A stretch of DNA of 64,000 bases from Nematostella vectensis (Eukaryota > Cnidaria > Anthozoa > Actiniaria > Edwardsiidae), in NCBI RefSeq assembly GCF_932526225.1, contig NC_064046.1:11371719-11435718 (forward strand), in the 5' to 3' direction. This document shows, piece by piece, positions 54,151-64,000 of the stretch. The position numbers were made by a program, and so were the translations under genes. Below the pieces are notes generated by a model that was not told where the DNA came from, did no database searches, and saw nothing but the letters and a program-made list of their open reading frames with translations. How positions within the stretch are numbered: position 1 is the stretch's first letter; each line of letters starts with the position of its first letter.

Positions 54151-54354
54151 ATGATTCGTGCTTGCTATCGGAGGAGAGAGCTTAGACCGGCTGGCAGGTG
54201 TTCTAAAAGAGATATCGACGGCCTGATATCCCGAGAAAGGCGTGTTCGTAAACCACGGCTGTTGAGATCGATCCTTCAAGAGGCACTGGATGAAAAATTG
54301 TCGCGCCAAAACGTTATTCCTGAAATAAAGCATAATCACGAATCAGACTTCTAA
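54151..54354 (+). CDS. Hypothetical short ORF, 67 aa, basic/charged
   Basis: ATG-to-TAA frame encoding a strongly charged, helix-prone peptide (SKRDIDGLISRERRVRKPRL, then LQEALDEKLSRQN). AATAAA signals lie at about 54323 (inside the frame) and 54353. It could be a terminal coding exon, with an acceptor-like CCTCTAAG at about 54134-54141, but no upstream exon or family is recognised. Confidence 0.25.
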   Translation: MIRACYRRRELRPAGRCSKRDIDGLISRERRVRKPRLLRSILQEALDEKLSRQNVIPEIKHNHESDF

Positions 54355-55227
54355 ATAAATAATATTGATATGACAGAAAACAAAACTTGCATGAAGCACT
54401 TCCTATATTAACCATTCACAGTACACCCTTGCATATGGGTTTTCTCTTTTAAGCCAAACGCTAAAAAGGAAAAGCTCACCATGAATTATTGATAAAGACT
54501 TGGTGATTAGGGACGGAGCCTTTTAGCTTTTATGCAGGTTTATTAACACTTAAATATTTGGAAGGGTTAATTGGGGTAGAGTACAATGACTCGTTATTAC
54601 TGAATTTGTGAAGATGCTTAAGGCTATTACTGTTTACGAAACCACAAAATTAAATTGTCATCATCGAAATTTTTTTCAATAGATTCTAAAATTTCATGTA
54701 GGGAGTTGAAGTGACTAAGCAGTCCGTTAAAGGGTAAAATACAGCCACAGGTATAGCTATGTTCATAACCCCACGATAAAGCCCTTAAGGACCGTAGCAA
54801 ATAATAACCAAACTTCATAAAATAAAAAAAAACACTCTATGTTAACTTTGCGATATGAATTATAAACCTTTCACGTTAAATTACAGCAGGTGCTTTTTTT
54901 GTTAGCATATTGTTTTTGTGTATATGGTAAACATCACTTTAATGAACTCTGATGATTGATGGCTTTGGAAGCAGCTGTAAACATCGCTATTTCAAGAAAA
55001 ATTCGTCGCGCCCAGACCGCAAAGTAGCATAAAAGGTCAAAATAACGGTTAGTTTGGCAACTTTCTGAACTTCTGCTACTTGAAACATTTTTTTAATTCC
55101 ATCTTTAGTCCCAAGGCGTGTCAGCGCGCATGTTTGAGCAACAATCTTTTTTGAAATAGCTATATGTCTAGGTAGTTTAGGTAGTTTAAACTCGGCCTCT
55201 TTAGCGAAAAGCTAGATCCGCCCCTGT

Positions 55228-55350
55228 TGAGTCTGCCTTGAAGAAGTCTATTGAAAGACGAAAATTTGGCAGAGTCGAATACCAGTTTTTTGTGGTTATT
55301 GTATTTATTCTTCTGGTTTACTATCACGACTATATGGGCCTTTTGTATTA
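55228..55350 (+). mobile_element. Penelope tail fragment with hammerhead-like motif
   Basis: TCTGCC (55232-55237) pairs with GGCAGA (55268-55273) around TTGAAGA, a stem-loop GTCT...AGAC and GAAA. Followed by GTCGAATACCAGTTTTT and the TTATTGTATTTATTCTTCTGG tail. Related to 5757-5820 and 22646-22857; the core is C-to-T mutated at its first base. Confidence 0.65.
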
Positions 55351-55927
55351 ATTCTTTACCCCTTGAGTTATCTAATAACAAATTACGAGCCTCAAGGCGG
55401 AAAAGCCGCCCACACTTTCTCGCATATTAACTTTAGAAAAAAACACTTTATGTGTTTTTCAAAGTGTTTGGCAAATCAACTATAAATGCATTTCTTCTGA
55501 TCTTAAACTTAGACGTTCAGTAATGCTCGTGTAAGAACTAAGCAATCTAAATATGTTCCACAAAAGGGCCCCAAATCCCCCGTTATCCCGATATCCCCCC
55601 CCCCCCCAGTCCCAACATTTCTATCTTGAATCTTGCTTGTGTTTTCCTTGAATTCCCGTTTCCCGAGCGCTACGAAGGCTAAAATCCCGCATTCCGAAAA
55701 AAACTTTTGTGGAGCCTCCCTGACGTCAAGTGCCATGTTAAAAATGCCATTGTTAATTCTAGAGATTTGATTGGGCAAGACAAAATATATAGCATAAGAT
55801 ACACAACAAGATTCATTAAACAACATTTCCATTGTTTTCCGTGGTATGTACTCAAAATGTCACAAGTCACAAGACGCGTAGTGCCGGTTGCTTCGCAGCG
55901 AATATTGATCATGATGTGACGAATATC

Positions 55928-56053
55928 GTGGTGTATAAGAATAGAATCAAAAAGCCCAAACTGTCGCGATCTCGTACCAGAACAATGAATACAATACACC
56001 AAAAACTGGAAATCGACTCTGCCTCTGTGGTGGTATTGTGGTGTATAAGAATA
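55928..56053 (-). mobile_element. 94-bp Penelope tail insertion with 16-bp TSD
   Basis: GTGGTGTATAAGAATA is exactly repeated at 55928-55943 and 56038-56053 around a 94-bp insert. On the minus strand, similarity to the Penelope tail starts at GGCAGAGTCG, the base right after the predicted hammerhead cleavage site of the full copy, and runs to GGGCTTTTTGATTC. Fourteen non-matching bases precede it. Confidence 0.7.
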
Positions 56054-57639
56054 TATACCACGGGGAAAAAAGCGCGCGTCCATTGTAATGACGTATTTTT
56101 CTAAGGCGTGTGATAGCGCATGCAACCGGTGTTTTATGTAGCGCGCGTAGATAAGCAAAAATTGAAAACATTACCTTCAGAACCCCACAGTCTTCGTTGG
56201 TTTAAGTATTCTTTTGTAAAGATGAAAATCAAATTTGCCAGAAAACGTTGAGAACCAAATTTCGCTAACTTAGGTTTTTAGTCTCTTCTGCTTCAAATGA
56301 ACCTGCAAGGAATGACGAATGCTGTGATGCCCTTAGATTTACTATAGCTAACAAACAATCAGAAAGCGAGATTACGCGTAAGGGTTGTAGAAAATATTTT
56401 TTGAAGTTTTTAGTTATAAGACCCGGTTAAACTAAACGACATGTCGATCACGACATATAATGTGCGACATGTCTCCTAGATGTTTCCTAGTTCAGCCACC
56501 ACCAAAAACATGGGGGATGTAGAACGCGGCAAATTTTGTAGGGCGCGACCCGAAAATGTTTCTCAACTATCCAAGAAGCATTTCTTTGTCCCTGCTACAA
56601 GATTTGGCGCTCGCTACAATGTCTCTCTGGTTGGCTAAACTAGCGCGACATTCCGCCTATCAGACCTACAGCGCCTTTAAACTTAGGATGTCAGGCCAAC
56701 CTTTTTATGAGCACCGTGGCCTGTGGCCCAGCCTGCAACACAAAGCATGTTTATAATTTGAGTTCAATTATCTAATTGAAACTAAAATAATAATATTTTT
56801 TAGTAGAATACACATACAGTATTGCAATAACTTTCGCCTTAGTTGGAGGCTATAATAAGCAAAGCAATTAATGACATGATTTCTTAGTGAATTGCAGCGA
56901 TTAAAACTAATTTCATACATATTATTGTGCATAATGACAGGATTTGTTTAATGAACTGCAGCTATTAGAACTAATTTCGTAGTGTCCCATGGCTTGTTGT
57001 GCTGCTGAAACGATGCAAAGATCGCTCAGGCCACACGCGTCCACGATTTTGTACTGCATGAAACTTTGAGTGTATTTCTATAAAACCTCTAGAATGATGT
57101 GTTTCAAGTTTTGCGCGCTTCGATAACAAGAAATGGCAAAAGATGGGCATTCAATCACGTTCATTTGAAGATGTGTTCGGTGAAACGGCGAAGAAACGTG
57201 GTCTGAATTATTTTCCTTTTTTTTTAATAGAAATTCACACCCTACAGTTTGCGATGCGCCAGTAAGAATGCTTCTTTCGGTTCACTTTTGGCGACAGGCA
57301 ATAGATAACACCTTCTTTCAAAACCGACCTAGGGCTTAAAAGCTCATTTAAAGAAGAGTTATTAGAAGCTGACGAGGGTCTCACGGAGGAGGTCCAAGAA
57401 CAAGTGTAAAGTAGCATCTGATTTATAGACAATATACTTGATAGTACTGATAGTATATACTTGATAGTAGTGATCTTTGAAGGAAAAAGAATCGAAAAAA
57501 AAATCAGGGTGAAACGAGAGGAAAGTTCAATTAACGGCTAAGGCTAAGGGAAAGAAAAATTAGTTCCAGTTAACGGGGATTTCATGTTTTCCGAGTTTGA
57601 GTACCTGTTAATGTCTGAGTAAAAAAAGGTGAAATATCT

Positions 57640-58880
57640 AGGCCAAAATCTATTGAAGCTCATAGGTGGCGCGCAGAGGTTGTTTTGGCTAAATAGCTTA
57701 TACTAAGTTCCCTACAAGAGACTCATTTTCAGCGCGATTTTCGTATTTTTTTTTTAAGTTAAAAGGAAGCAATTTTTTTATATTAAAATAAAAATCTCGA
57801 AATCTGCGCGCGATGAATTTTTTTTCTAAATTCACAGTAACACCTAACAATACTCCAGCTTAAAGCACAAAAATTTTTGACTGACCTGTCAAACTTCGCG
57901 GTTGATGAATCTTTATTTCACGCCAAAATTGTCCTCGTAATATTTGAAAAAATTAATGCACTCTTGCCTACAAAGATCAATCCCCGAATTTACGCCCCCT
58001 GTTAAGTCCAAACCCTAAGGCAACTTGTGTGAGAGGGGCAAGAGGACCAGTGTTGCACAAGAATAAATTTCAGATAGTCAATTCGAGAGTATATTTGTAA
58101 AGATAATTTGAAAACTAAAGAATTTTTCCTTTTCAACATTTTAGCGCAACCCGCTCATCTTACAAACTATTACCCGACTCTACTGGTAAAATAGGTCTTA
58201 CCGAAAGTACGTGCTTGATGTAGTTGCATGCAGAACCTGCGTTTATGAGAAATTAGAATCAAAAGTTGAGTATCTAAACGCGCTTCAAACGAAGCCCACG
58301 CTAGTGTCACACATGGTAATCGACGATAGCTGTCTTGTTTGTTTCACATGTGGCAAATTTGCACGAGCGAAACTGAGATCCCATCCCAAGTTGCCTTAGG
58401 GTGTGGACTTAGCAGGGGGCGTAAATTCGGGGATGGATCTTTGTAAGCAAGAGTGCATTTATTTTTTTCTTCAAAGATTGCGAGGACAATTTTGGCTTAA
58501 AATAAAGATTCATCAATCGCGAAGTTTGACAGGTCAGTTTTAAGCCAAAAATTCGTGTGCTTCAAGCTGGAGTATTGTTAGGTGTTACTGTGAATTTAGA
58601 AAAAAAATCATCGCGCAGATTTCGATATTTTTATTTTAATATAAAAAAAATTGCTTCTCTTTACCTTGCATGAAAAAAAATAATTTGATTTCAAACAAGT
58701 GTGAATCTTGCGGGATCTGACAAAGCATATATGTATTAATAAAATCTGAAAAATTAACGAAAATCGAGACGAAAATGAGTCTAATATAGGGAACTTAGTA
58801 AAAGCTGTTTAGCCACAACAACCTCGGCGCGCCACCTTAAAGTTCTTGAAACCTTTCACTTATATCAATCTAGCCAAAAA
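57640..58880. mobile_element. Inverted-repeat element, ~400-bp arms
   Basis: The left arm (about 57640-58020) is matched in reverse by 58385-58880: GCGCGC(A/C)GAGGTTGTT, AAGTTCCCTA, TTTCTAAATTCACAGTAACA, CTTCGCG(G/A)TTGATGAATCTTTATTT, GATC(A/C)ATCCCCGAATTTACG. The spacer of about 365 bp holds a 62-residue frame (58211-58399) of no known family. No clear target duplication; arms are about 85% alike by eye. Confidence 0.75.
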
Positions 58881-58889
58881 GAGCATAGA

Positions 58890-59040
58890 AAAACATTTAA
58901 ATTCTAAAAAAAGCAAACAGGAAAAAAGCTCTGCTAGCAGGATGAGATATATTCGGAATTCTCTTAAAATAAATAGATAAGGGGTAAACGTGCTCCTTTC
59001 ACATGGAACAACCGCCTACTTGTCACGTGTACACTAGCTT
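58890..59040. other. Spacer, nothing recognised
   Basis: AT-rich sequence between two repeat elements; no frames or signals. Confidence 0.5.
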
Positions 59041-59048
59041 TGTGCATG

Positions 59049-59216
59049 TGTGACAGCCTAGTCCCAGGCGTTTTTACCTGGTTTCCTGTGCTCGGAGATG
59101 AACCGTGAGGTTGTCTGGGGGCTGGGGCGGTTTTCCTGTGACGTCCTAATTACACAATCTTACCATCCACAGGAAACCCAACCACAGGAAACCCGATAAG
59201 AACGCGTGGGACTAGT
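59049..59216. mobile_element. Probable MITE, termini CTAGTCCCA(G/C)GCG
   Basis: Left CCTAGTCCCAGGCGTTTTTACC...GGTTTCCTGTG is inverted at the right as CACAGGAAACCCGATAAGAACGCGTGGGACTAG. About 165 bp. Confidence 0.55.
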
Positions 59217-59260
59217 GTGGCAAATAGCCTGCCCAGGCGGCGGTCGTGCACCTACCATAT

Positions 59261-59450
59261 TAAAGGCCGTCTGATTTAGACCCAACGATTTAGTCGTATG
59301 CGACGTGGACCCGCCTACAGCATCTTAGTCCTGAATTACCCACATCGTAGCAGCGGAGTCGTAGGCTGATTTACACTCTAAGACTCGAGTTGTCGAAGTG
59401 TCACGGGAAAGTCGCATACGACTAACTTGTGCTGTATGAATCCGCCTTAA
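59261..59450. mobile_element. Probable Harbinger-like MITE, TAA TSD
   Basis: Element 59264-59447 with short AGGC...GCCT ends, an inner shared inverted block TTAGTCGTATGCGAC, and TAA on both sides (59261-59263, 59448-59450). Arms between the block and the ends are diverged. Confidence 0.5.
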
Positions 59451-60570
59451 GGGAACCATTTTCTATCTTTTGTTTAGTGGATTCCAATTTTAATCGGTTT
59501 AAAAACCTTAGAATACCTTTTCGCTTCCTCTGCAGGTAGATTTAGGGATTTTAGGGAAAATAGATTACAACGAGAAACTACCGATCCTGAAAATCATACA
59601 ATGATTGTACTTGTAAATACGTTTTCTTGTGAAAATTTATGAAAGAAATTTTTTCACGTCGAGGCTACTGTAAAATGCGCCCTCAATTAAAGCTGTCTAG
59701 CGGTCATTTTCGAATTTAAAACTGGACTATTTCGATGAGAGGTGAAACAAAAGACCTTTTGCGCTAAGGTTATGAATTTTATTTGGTTGGGTTATAAGTT
59801 TTTTTATGTCAGTTAGCGCCATTTTATGTATAATAGTATTCTTATTCCCGTGGTTTAACTATTAGGTTATGATCTAGTTCAGACCTGGGTTCTTGTTTGC
59901 GCTTAGCATTCTGGTCCTGTTTCTAATGCATGTCCGAACTTGTCAAGCTTCGCGGTAAAATAAAATCAATACGAAAATCGTCATTCCCGCTTGGCTGCAG
60001 AGTTCCGTTAATATTTGAAAAGCAGAGTCGCAAATCGATCATTTCTAAATAAAATAATCATCCATGAAAAGGCCAAGTCCCAATGTCCTGCGGCAAAAAG
60101 CTTTATCATAGCTTTCCCACATAGGATCTTTTTTTGGTACTAAACCTGAAACTTGCAGATAGAACATATGGTGGATGGCCAGCCCCCCCCCCCCCCCCCC
60201 CCCTCCCCGTTCAAGCAGCGAAACATACAGTAAATGTATGAGACATTATCTAAAGCACAGGAGAAAATGCCTTGAAAGGGCCTTTTGGGCCCCTCTTGTT
60301 AAAAATCCTGGCTAGTACGCCGCTGCAGATTTTGAAAAAATTGCGTGAAATAACACCTTTCCAATATATTACATTTGTTATTTCAGTGGTAAACAAAAGA
60401 AAAGAAAGAAACATGGATGTTATTTGTCTAAAATTTAAAAGTTTCGTGATTCATAGCTAACCACATGTACAAATTATGTGTACATCTGTAAACATGTTTG
60501 TCTTATGCTATATTTTTTGTCTTACCCCTACGAGATAGCAAATAATCTGTGGTCGTAGAAATTTTCTTCC

Positions 60571-60611
<41 letters not shown>

Positions 60612-61860
60612 AGCAAAAACAGCGAACAGTTTGGAATTTGTTCTCTATATTACCAACGAACAAAAATTTGAATTTCCTTGCTGGTTGGCGCATCATGTCC
60701 ACCTCAAACCCTCCCACACTGTATGCGTCGTTAGTCTGTCGGTCCAGCGGGTATAACTGGACTTTTGCGCATGCGTCAATGGTGTGTATTTTTACATTGA
60801 TTCTAGAATGAAACAATCTGAGAACATCCGTTAGAGCATTTTCAGAGCCTTACAATGCTCCGAAAATCAGAACGATCCAGCCTCAACTAAAAAGAAAGAT
60901 GTATTCTATGTAAAGCTTGGAGAAAGCTATTCATCCAAAAGGATTTAAAGAGTATACAGGACGGGCTACGTAAGAGAAGATGGACCGCTTTATAAGTAAA
61001 AGAGCCCCCCCCCCCCCCCCCCCCGCTCAAAATCCTGGCTACGGGCCTTTATATATAAAAGGAAGTGTTGAATAATGCAGTTTGGGCAGGCGCTTTAAAA
61101 GCAATTAGACTGCAATCAAATTTACAGTTAGTGTGTCGTCTCCATGTAAATATAGGTTTGCGGTTCTTTCTCAAGTAATTTGTTTTGGAAGACTTCAGAA
61201 TCGACAACGTTCCATTCATTAAGACACAGCGTTGACAATAATTCGGAGGAAGGAAATAGAATTGGAAATATACACATGAATGTCAACTCTATCAAATGTT
61301 CTCGAATAGAATGTAAAAAAAAAATAACTAAAAATAATAAAATATTTTGTTCCCTTTCTTTTCTTTTAATATGAAAACTTAACTACCTAAGATCAATCAG
61401 AATAAGTGATCGCAATGCAAATACATATCATTGTTAACAAAATTATTATCTTGTCTCGCCCCCGACCAAAACGAAATGAAAAATTCGGCAGGCTCGCTAA
61501 CACATCAAGAACATCTGTGCTTTTTGACAATTGAACTTAATAATACATCGATAGTCGCGAATGGATTTTAAATTAGATCTATCTCAGGCTGTTAAACGAG
61601 TCTAATGGTCGCATGCTTAAAAGTAGCGGCCTTTCTATTCGCTGGGCCCTGCCACAGCCGGCCGTAATACGCGCTTTGTAAGGATCTCTTGCGCCCTACT
61701 GCGCAATGTGATAATTCTATACTTTAAGTTTTGTTTTTTAATCAAATCACACTTTGAAAGAGAGATCCATACTAAAAGCTGAATATACAGAATTCTATGG
61801 GTCATTTGGATACAGTACATAGGATGAATTATTAAAAATACTGGGTATTTTTAACACCGG
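59451..61860. other. Gene-poor spacer upstream of the GPCR
   Basis: No gene seen. Long C homopolymers lie near 60183-60204, 60573-60610 (interrupted once or not at all) and 61004-61024. AAAATCCTGGCTA(G/C) occurs near 60301 and 61028, adjoining poly-C both times, suggesting two remnants of one short repeat. Confidence 0.5.
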
Positions 61861-61925
61861 AATTGTACGGTCTTTGTAAAGAGAAGTTAAGAGTCATCGA
61901 TTACGGAGAGTTCCTTAAAGTCATC

Positions 61926-62999
61926 ATGGAAAACGGTAACATCTCGAAGCAGAGCGCCAAAGCAGGTTCTCCCAGGCTGGATAACACGATAGAAGGATGC
62001 TTTATGATAACCTTAGCAATTCTTGCAGTCATTGGAAACAGTCTCATCATCTTCGCAATTTACAAAAACCGAAACCTTCGGACTTTGAGAAACCTGTTTA
62101 TCGCCAGTTTGGCGTTTTCGGATCTCTCCATGGCGTGCACGGACATGCTTTATCAGGCAATATGGAAGCTCGTGCCAAACTACAAACCCCCACACTTTTC
62201 TGTATGCTACTTCATCCTTCTGACTGGTGTTCTATTCGGTGCGGCTTCCGTGTTTAATCTCACAGCCATGACTCTGAACCGTTATATTGCCGTCATGTAT
62301 CCGCTCCATTATAGCATCTATGTCACGCCGAAACGATCCTCGCTGATTCTAATGCTCATCTGGCTCGCTGCATTTTGCCTGGCCATTCCACCCCTGATTT
62401 GGCGGCCTGTTGAAGTTGTTTGCTACAGTACAGAGCCATCCGAGGAGCACTTCATCAACGAAGTTGTGTATATGGCATCTGAATGGGTGTTCTGGTTTGT
62501 GATTCCCGCTATTATCATTTGTATTTCATATGGTCGGATCTACGGCGTTGCCAAACATCAACTGAGACAGATTGCATCTCTGGACCGAACAAGACGAGGA
62601 TTTTGCCCTCCCGGCGCCGATGAACTTAGCTCCAAAATGAAAATGACCGCAATGCGCGAGAAAAAAGCAGGAAGGATGGTAGCAATTCTAATTGGATTCT
62701 ATCTTTTTTGCTGGCTACCTTTCTTCACAGTTCTCACCATTCACAAGTTTCAAGCAAAAGCCGTCCCCCCGATTTTGATGCGGATTTTTCTTGGTTTAAT
62801 GTTTACCAACTCTGCGGTTAACCCTTTGATTCTCACGCTACACAACCGAGAAATGAAAAACGCACTGCGCAAACTGTTTTGTGGAAACCGAGGCGCTAAT
62901 TTTGAGTACGAGTTGGCAGCAGCGAATGGGCACAGCCTAAGATCTAGAGCGGCAACAATATCGACAAATTCCGCAGACTTGAGGAACTCGTACATCTAG
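61926..62999 (+). CDS. Orphan class A (rhodopsin-type) GPCR, intronless, 357 aa
   Basis: A single open frame encodes all seven membrane helices. Start chosen at 61926 (MENGNISKQS, with a glycosylation site); an in-frame ATG at 61863 would add 21 residues. Landmarks: GNS in TM1, NLFIASLAFSD in TM2, Cys at the start of TM3 (VCYFILL) with an NRY triplet in LNRYIAV, W in TM4, FCWLPFF in TM6 and NSAVNPLIL in TM7. TM3 has Gly at position 3.32, not Asp, so an amine receptor is unlikely. NPxxY is NPLIL, lacking Tyr. No TM7 retinal lysine, so not an opsin. Ligand unknown. The C-tail is short, with a Cys after helix 8 (LRKLFCGN) that could be palmitoylated. Confidence 0.92.
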   Translation: MENGNISKQSAKAGSPRLDNTIEGCFMITLAILAVIGNSLIIFAIYKNRNLRTLRNLFIASLAFSDLSMACTDMLYQAIWKLVPNYKPPHFSVCYFILLTGVLFGAASVFNLTAMTLNRYIAVMYPLHYSIYVTPKRSSLILMLIWLAAFCLAIPPLIWRPVEVVCYSTEPSEEHFINEVVYMASEWVFWFVIPAIIICISYGRIYGVAKHQLRQIASLDRTRRGFCPPGADELSSKMKMTAMREKKAGRMVAILIGFYLFCWLPFFTVLTIHKFQAKAVPPILMRIFLGLMFTNSAVNPLILTLHNREMKNALRKLFCGNRGANFEYELAAANGHSLRSRAATISTNSADLRNSYI

Positions 63000-64000
63000 T
63001 GACCCAAACATCAAGCTTATAGGTCAATTACACAGTTTTGTGACACGGAGCAGTAGTAAAACGTTACGGTATCCTGTCAATGCTATTCAAATTACTCAAG
63101 TCATAATACTCGAAGAACCAACCAATCTTTGAACCGATCTTAAACCACACCTATTTTTTTAAGAATTTGATTTTTACAACCCCTTGATTTCTTATCGGCC
63201 GTTCACTCCCAGAGTCCATAATAAAATGACCGTGTCATGGAAAGGCAAAATTTATTTTTAAATGAACTTCAGCCGCCATTTTGTCATCCTAGCAAAGAAC
63301 CAAGTGAGAGAAAGCATCCACTTCCATCGGCTGATTTTGAAAAGCTTTTTTTTTCTTCGATCGAATTCGGCAAATAATGCACAAGAGTTTCATTTTTAGT
63401 TGGTTTGTCTCACAATTTTTCTTATGAAAACAAAAACGCATGTGAAGCTGACAAGCGGACATAATAAGCTTCAAAACATAATCCTTTTGTGTTTAGTCTG
63501 ACAAAAGAAACGGGACGTAGGTGTATTTCGGATATCGTGAGAAGCAAGAAAGTTTAAACTTAATGACTGGCTTTATAGCATGTAATTACTTTATCAAACG
63601 TGCATGCAACGTTTAAACTGAGGTTGATTATCTAAATTGCCTTAAAAACTAAGCAAAGGAGAAGGTTTCTTGAAATATAAATCAATAATTTTTAAATGAA
63701 TACCAATTTAAAAAGTCTCTGAATGATACCCTGTCAAAATATAATTCAAGAGATTTGGGGACATTTTCAACAGAGACATCTTAAATGGCCTAGCTCGCGA
63801 CAATCATAATATATGAGTCCAGAATTTATTTGACAGCAAAAGGAAGAACATTTTGAATAATATAAGATTAAAAAAAACTCCGAAAATACTAGGTAACATC
63901 TTAAATAATCGCATTATTCAATTGTTTTAAGTGAAAGACGGGAGACAGTTTGTTACAATTCATCGGAATCAAAAAAAAATATCGATGGTTTATCTTTAAG
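63000..64000. other. 3' flank of the GPCR gene
   Basis: AT-rich, no second gene seen. AATAAAATG near 63221 could serve as the poly(A) signal. Confidence 0.5.

Larger units (their letters stand above)
54360..57600. other. Gene-poor region with Penelope fragments
   Basis: No coding region supported. Contains Penelope tail fragments (separate entries), a 13-C run near 55600, and AT-rich spacer. The open frames at 55679-56158 and 55832-56104 run through the Penelope fragment and are not genes. Confidence 0.5.

Noticed and set aside
60508-60816. 102-aa minus-strand frame with a polyglycine run
   Set aside because: Kept open by a long C homopolymer; no signals or similarity.

Overview
The window is animal genomic DNA: AT-rich, intron-rich, full of short tandem arrays and small inverted-repeat transposons. 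A cnidarian, most likely an anthozoan (sea anemone or coral), is suggested by an opsin with a degenerate DRY site, a PAN plus ALK-type glycine-rich secreted protein, a Penelope-like element, and many short-TSD (TWA/CWG) miniature elements. The species is inferred from gene style only.

Layout. (1) 1-6.5 kb: 3' half of a gene encoding a PAN/apple domain and an ALK/LTK-type glycine-rich domain; one intron holds a 20-bp minisatellite and another a decayed Penelope-like retroelement with a target-site duplication and a hammerhead-like motif. (2) 7.5-8.4 kb: a small intronless-looking gene of unknown function with CCAAT/TATA-like sites and a poly(A) signal. (3) 8.8-17.3 kb: a nest of terminal-inverted-repeat (TIR) elements, several inside one another. 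(4) 18.0-19.3 kb: a two-exon gene of unknown function. (5) 21.8-24.6 kb, minus strand: a complete 11-exon ataxin-3 (ATXN3) deubiquitinase. (6) 25.0-48.8 kb, plus strand: a complete 28-exon MARCHF6/TEB4/Doa10 E3 ubiquitin ligase of 916 residues. (7) 49.7-53.6 kb, minus strand: a 3-exon opsin. (8) 53.6-61.9 kb: gene-poor, with MITEs, a 1.2-kb inverted repeat and poly-C tracts. (9) 61.9-63.0 kb: an intronless orphan class A GPCR.

The most striking arrangement is ATXN3 head-to-head with MARCHF6: the two start codons are 408 bp apart. One encodes a p97-associated deubiquitinase used in ER-associated degradation (ERAD), the other an ER-membrane E3 ligase of the same process, so a shared bidirectional promoter could coordinate conjugating and trimming enzymes. 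Two other themes recur. First, transposon and tandem-repeat DNA sits directly on splice sites: ATXN3 intron 7 is almost entirely a Penelope 3' tail, MARCHF6 intron 27 is a minisatellite that copies its own 5' splice site, and both a MARCHF6 acceptor and an opsin donor have nearby intronic copies. Second, many MITEs carry TAA or CAG/CTG duplications typical of PIF/Harbinger-like elements.

All exon models were built by hand from splice sites, reading phase and remembered family sequences. ATXN3 (879 nt), MARCHF6 (2751 nt) and the opsin (972 nt) close in frame across every junction, but no transcript evidence was available.
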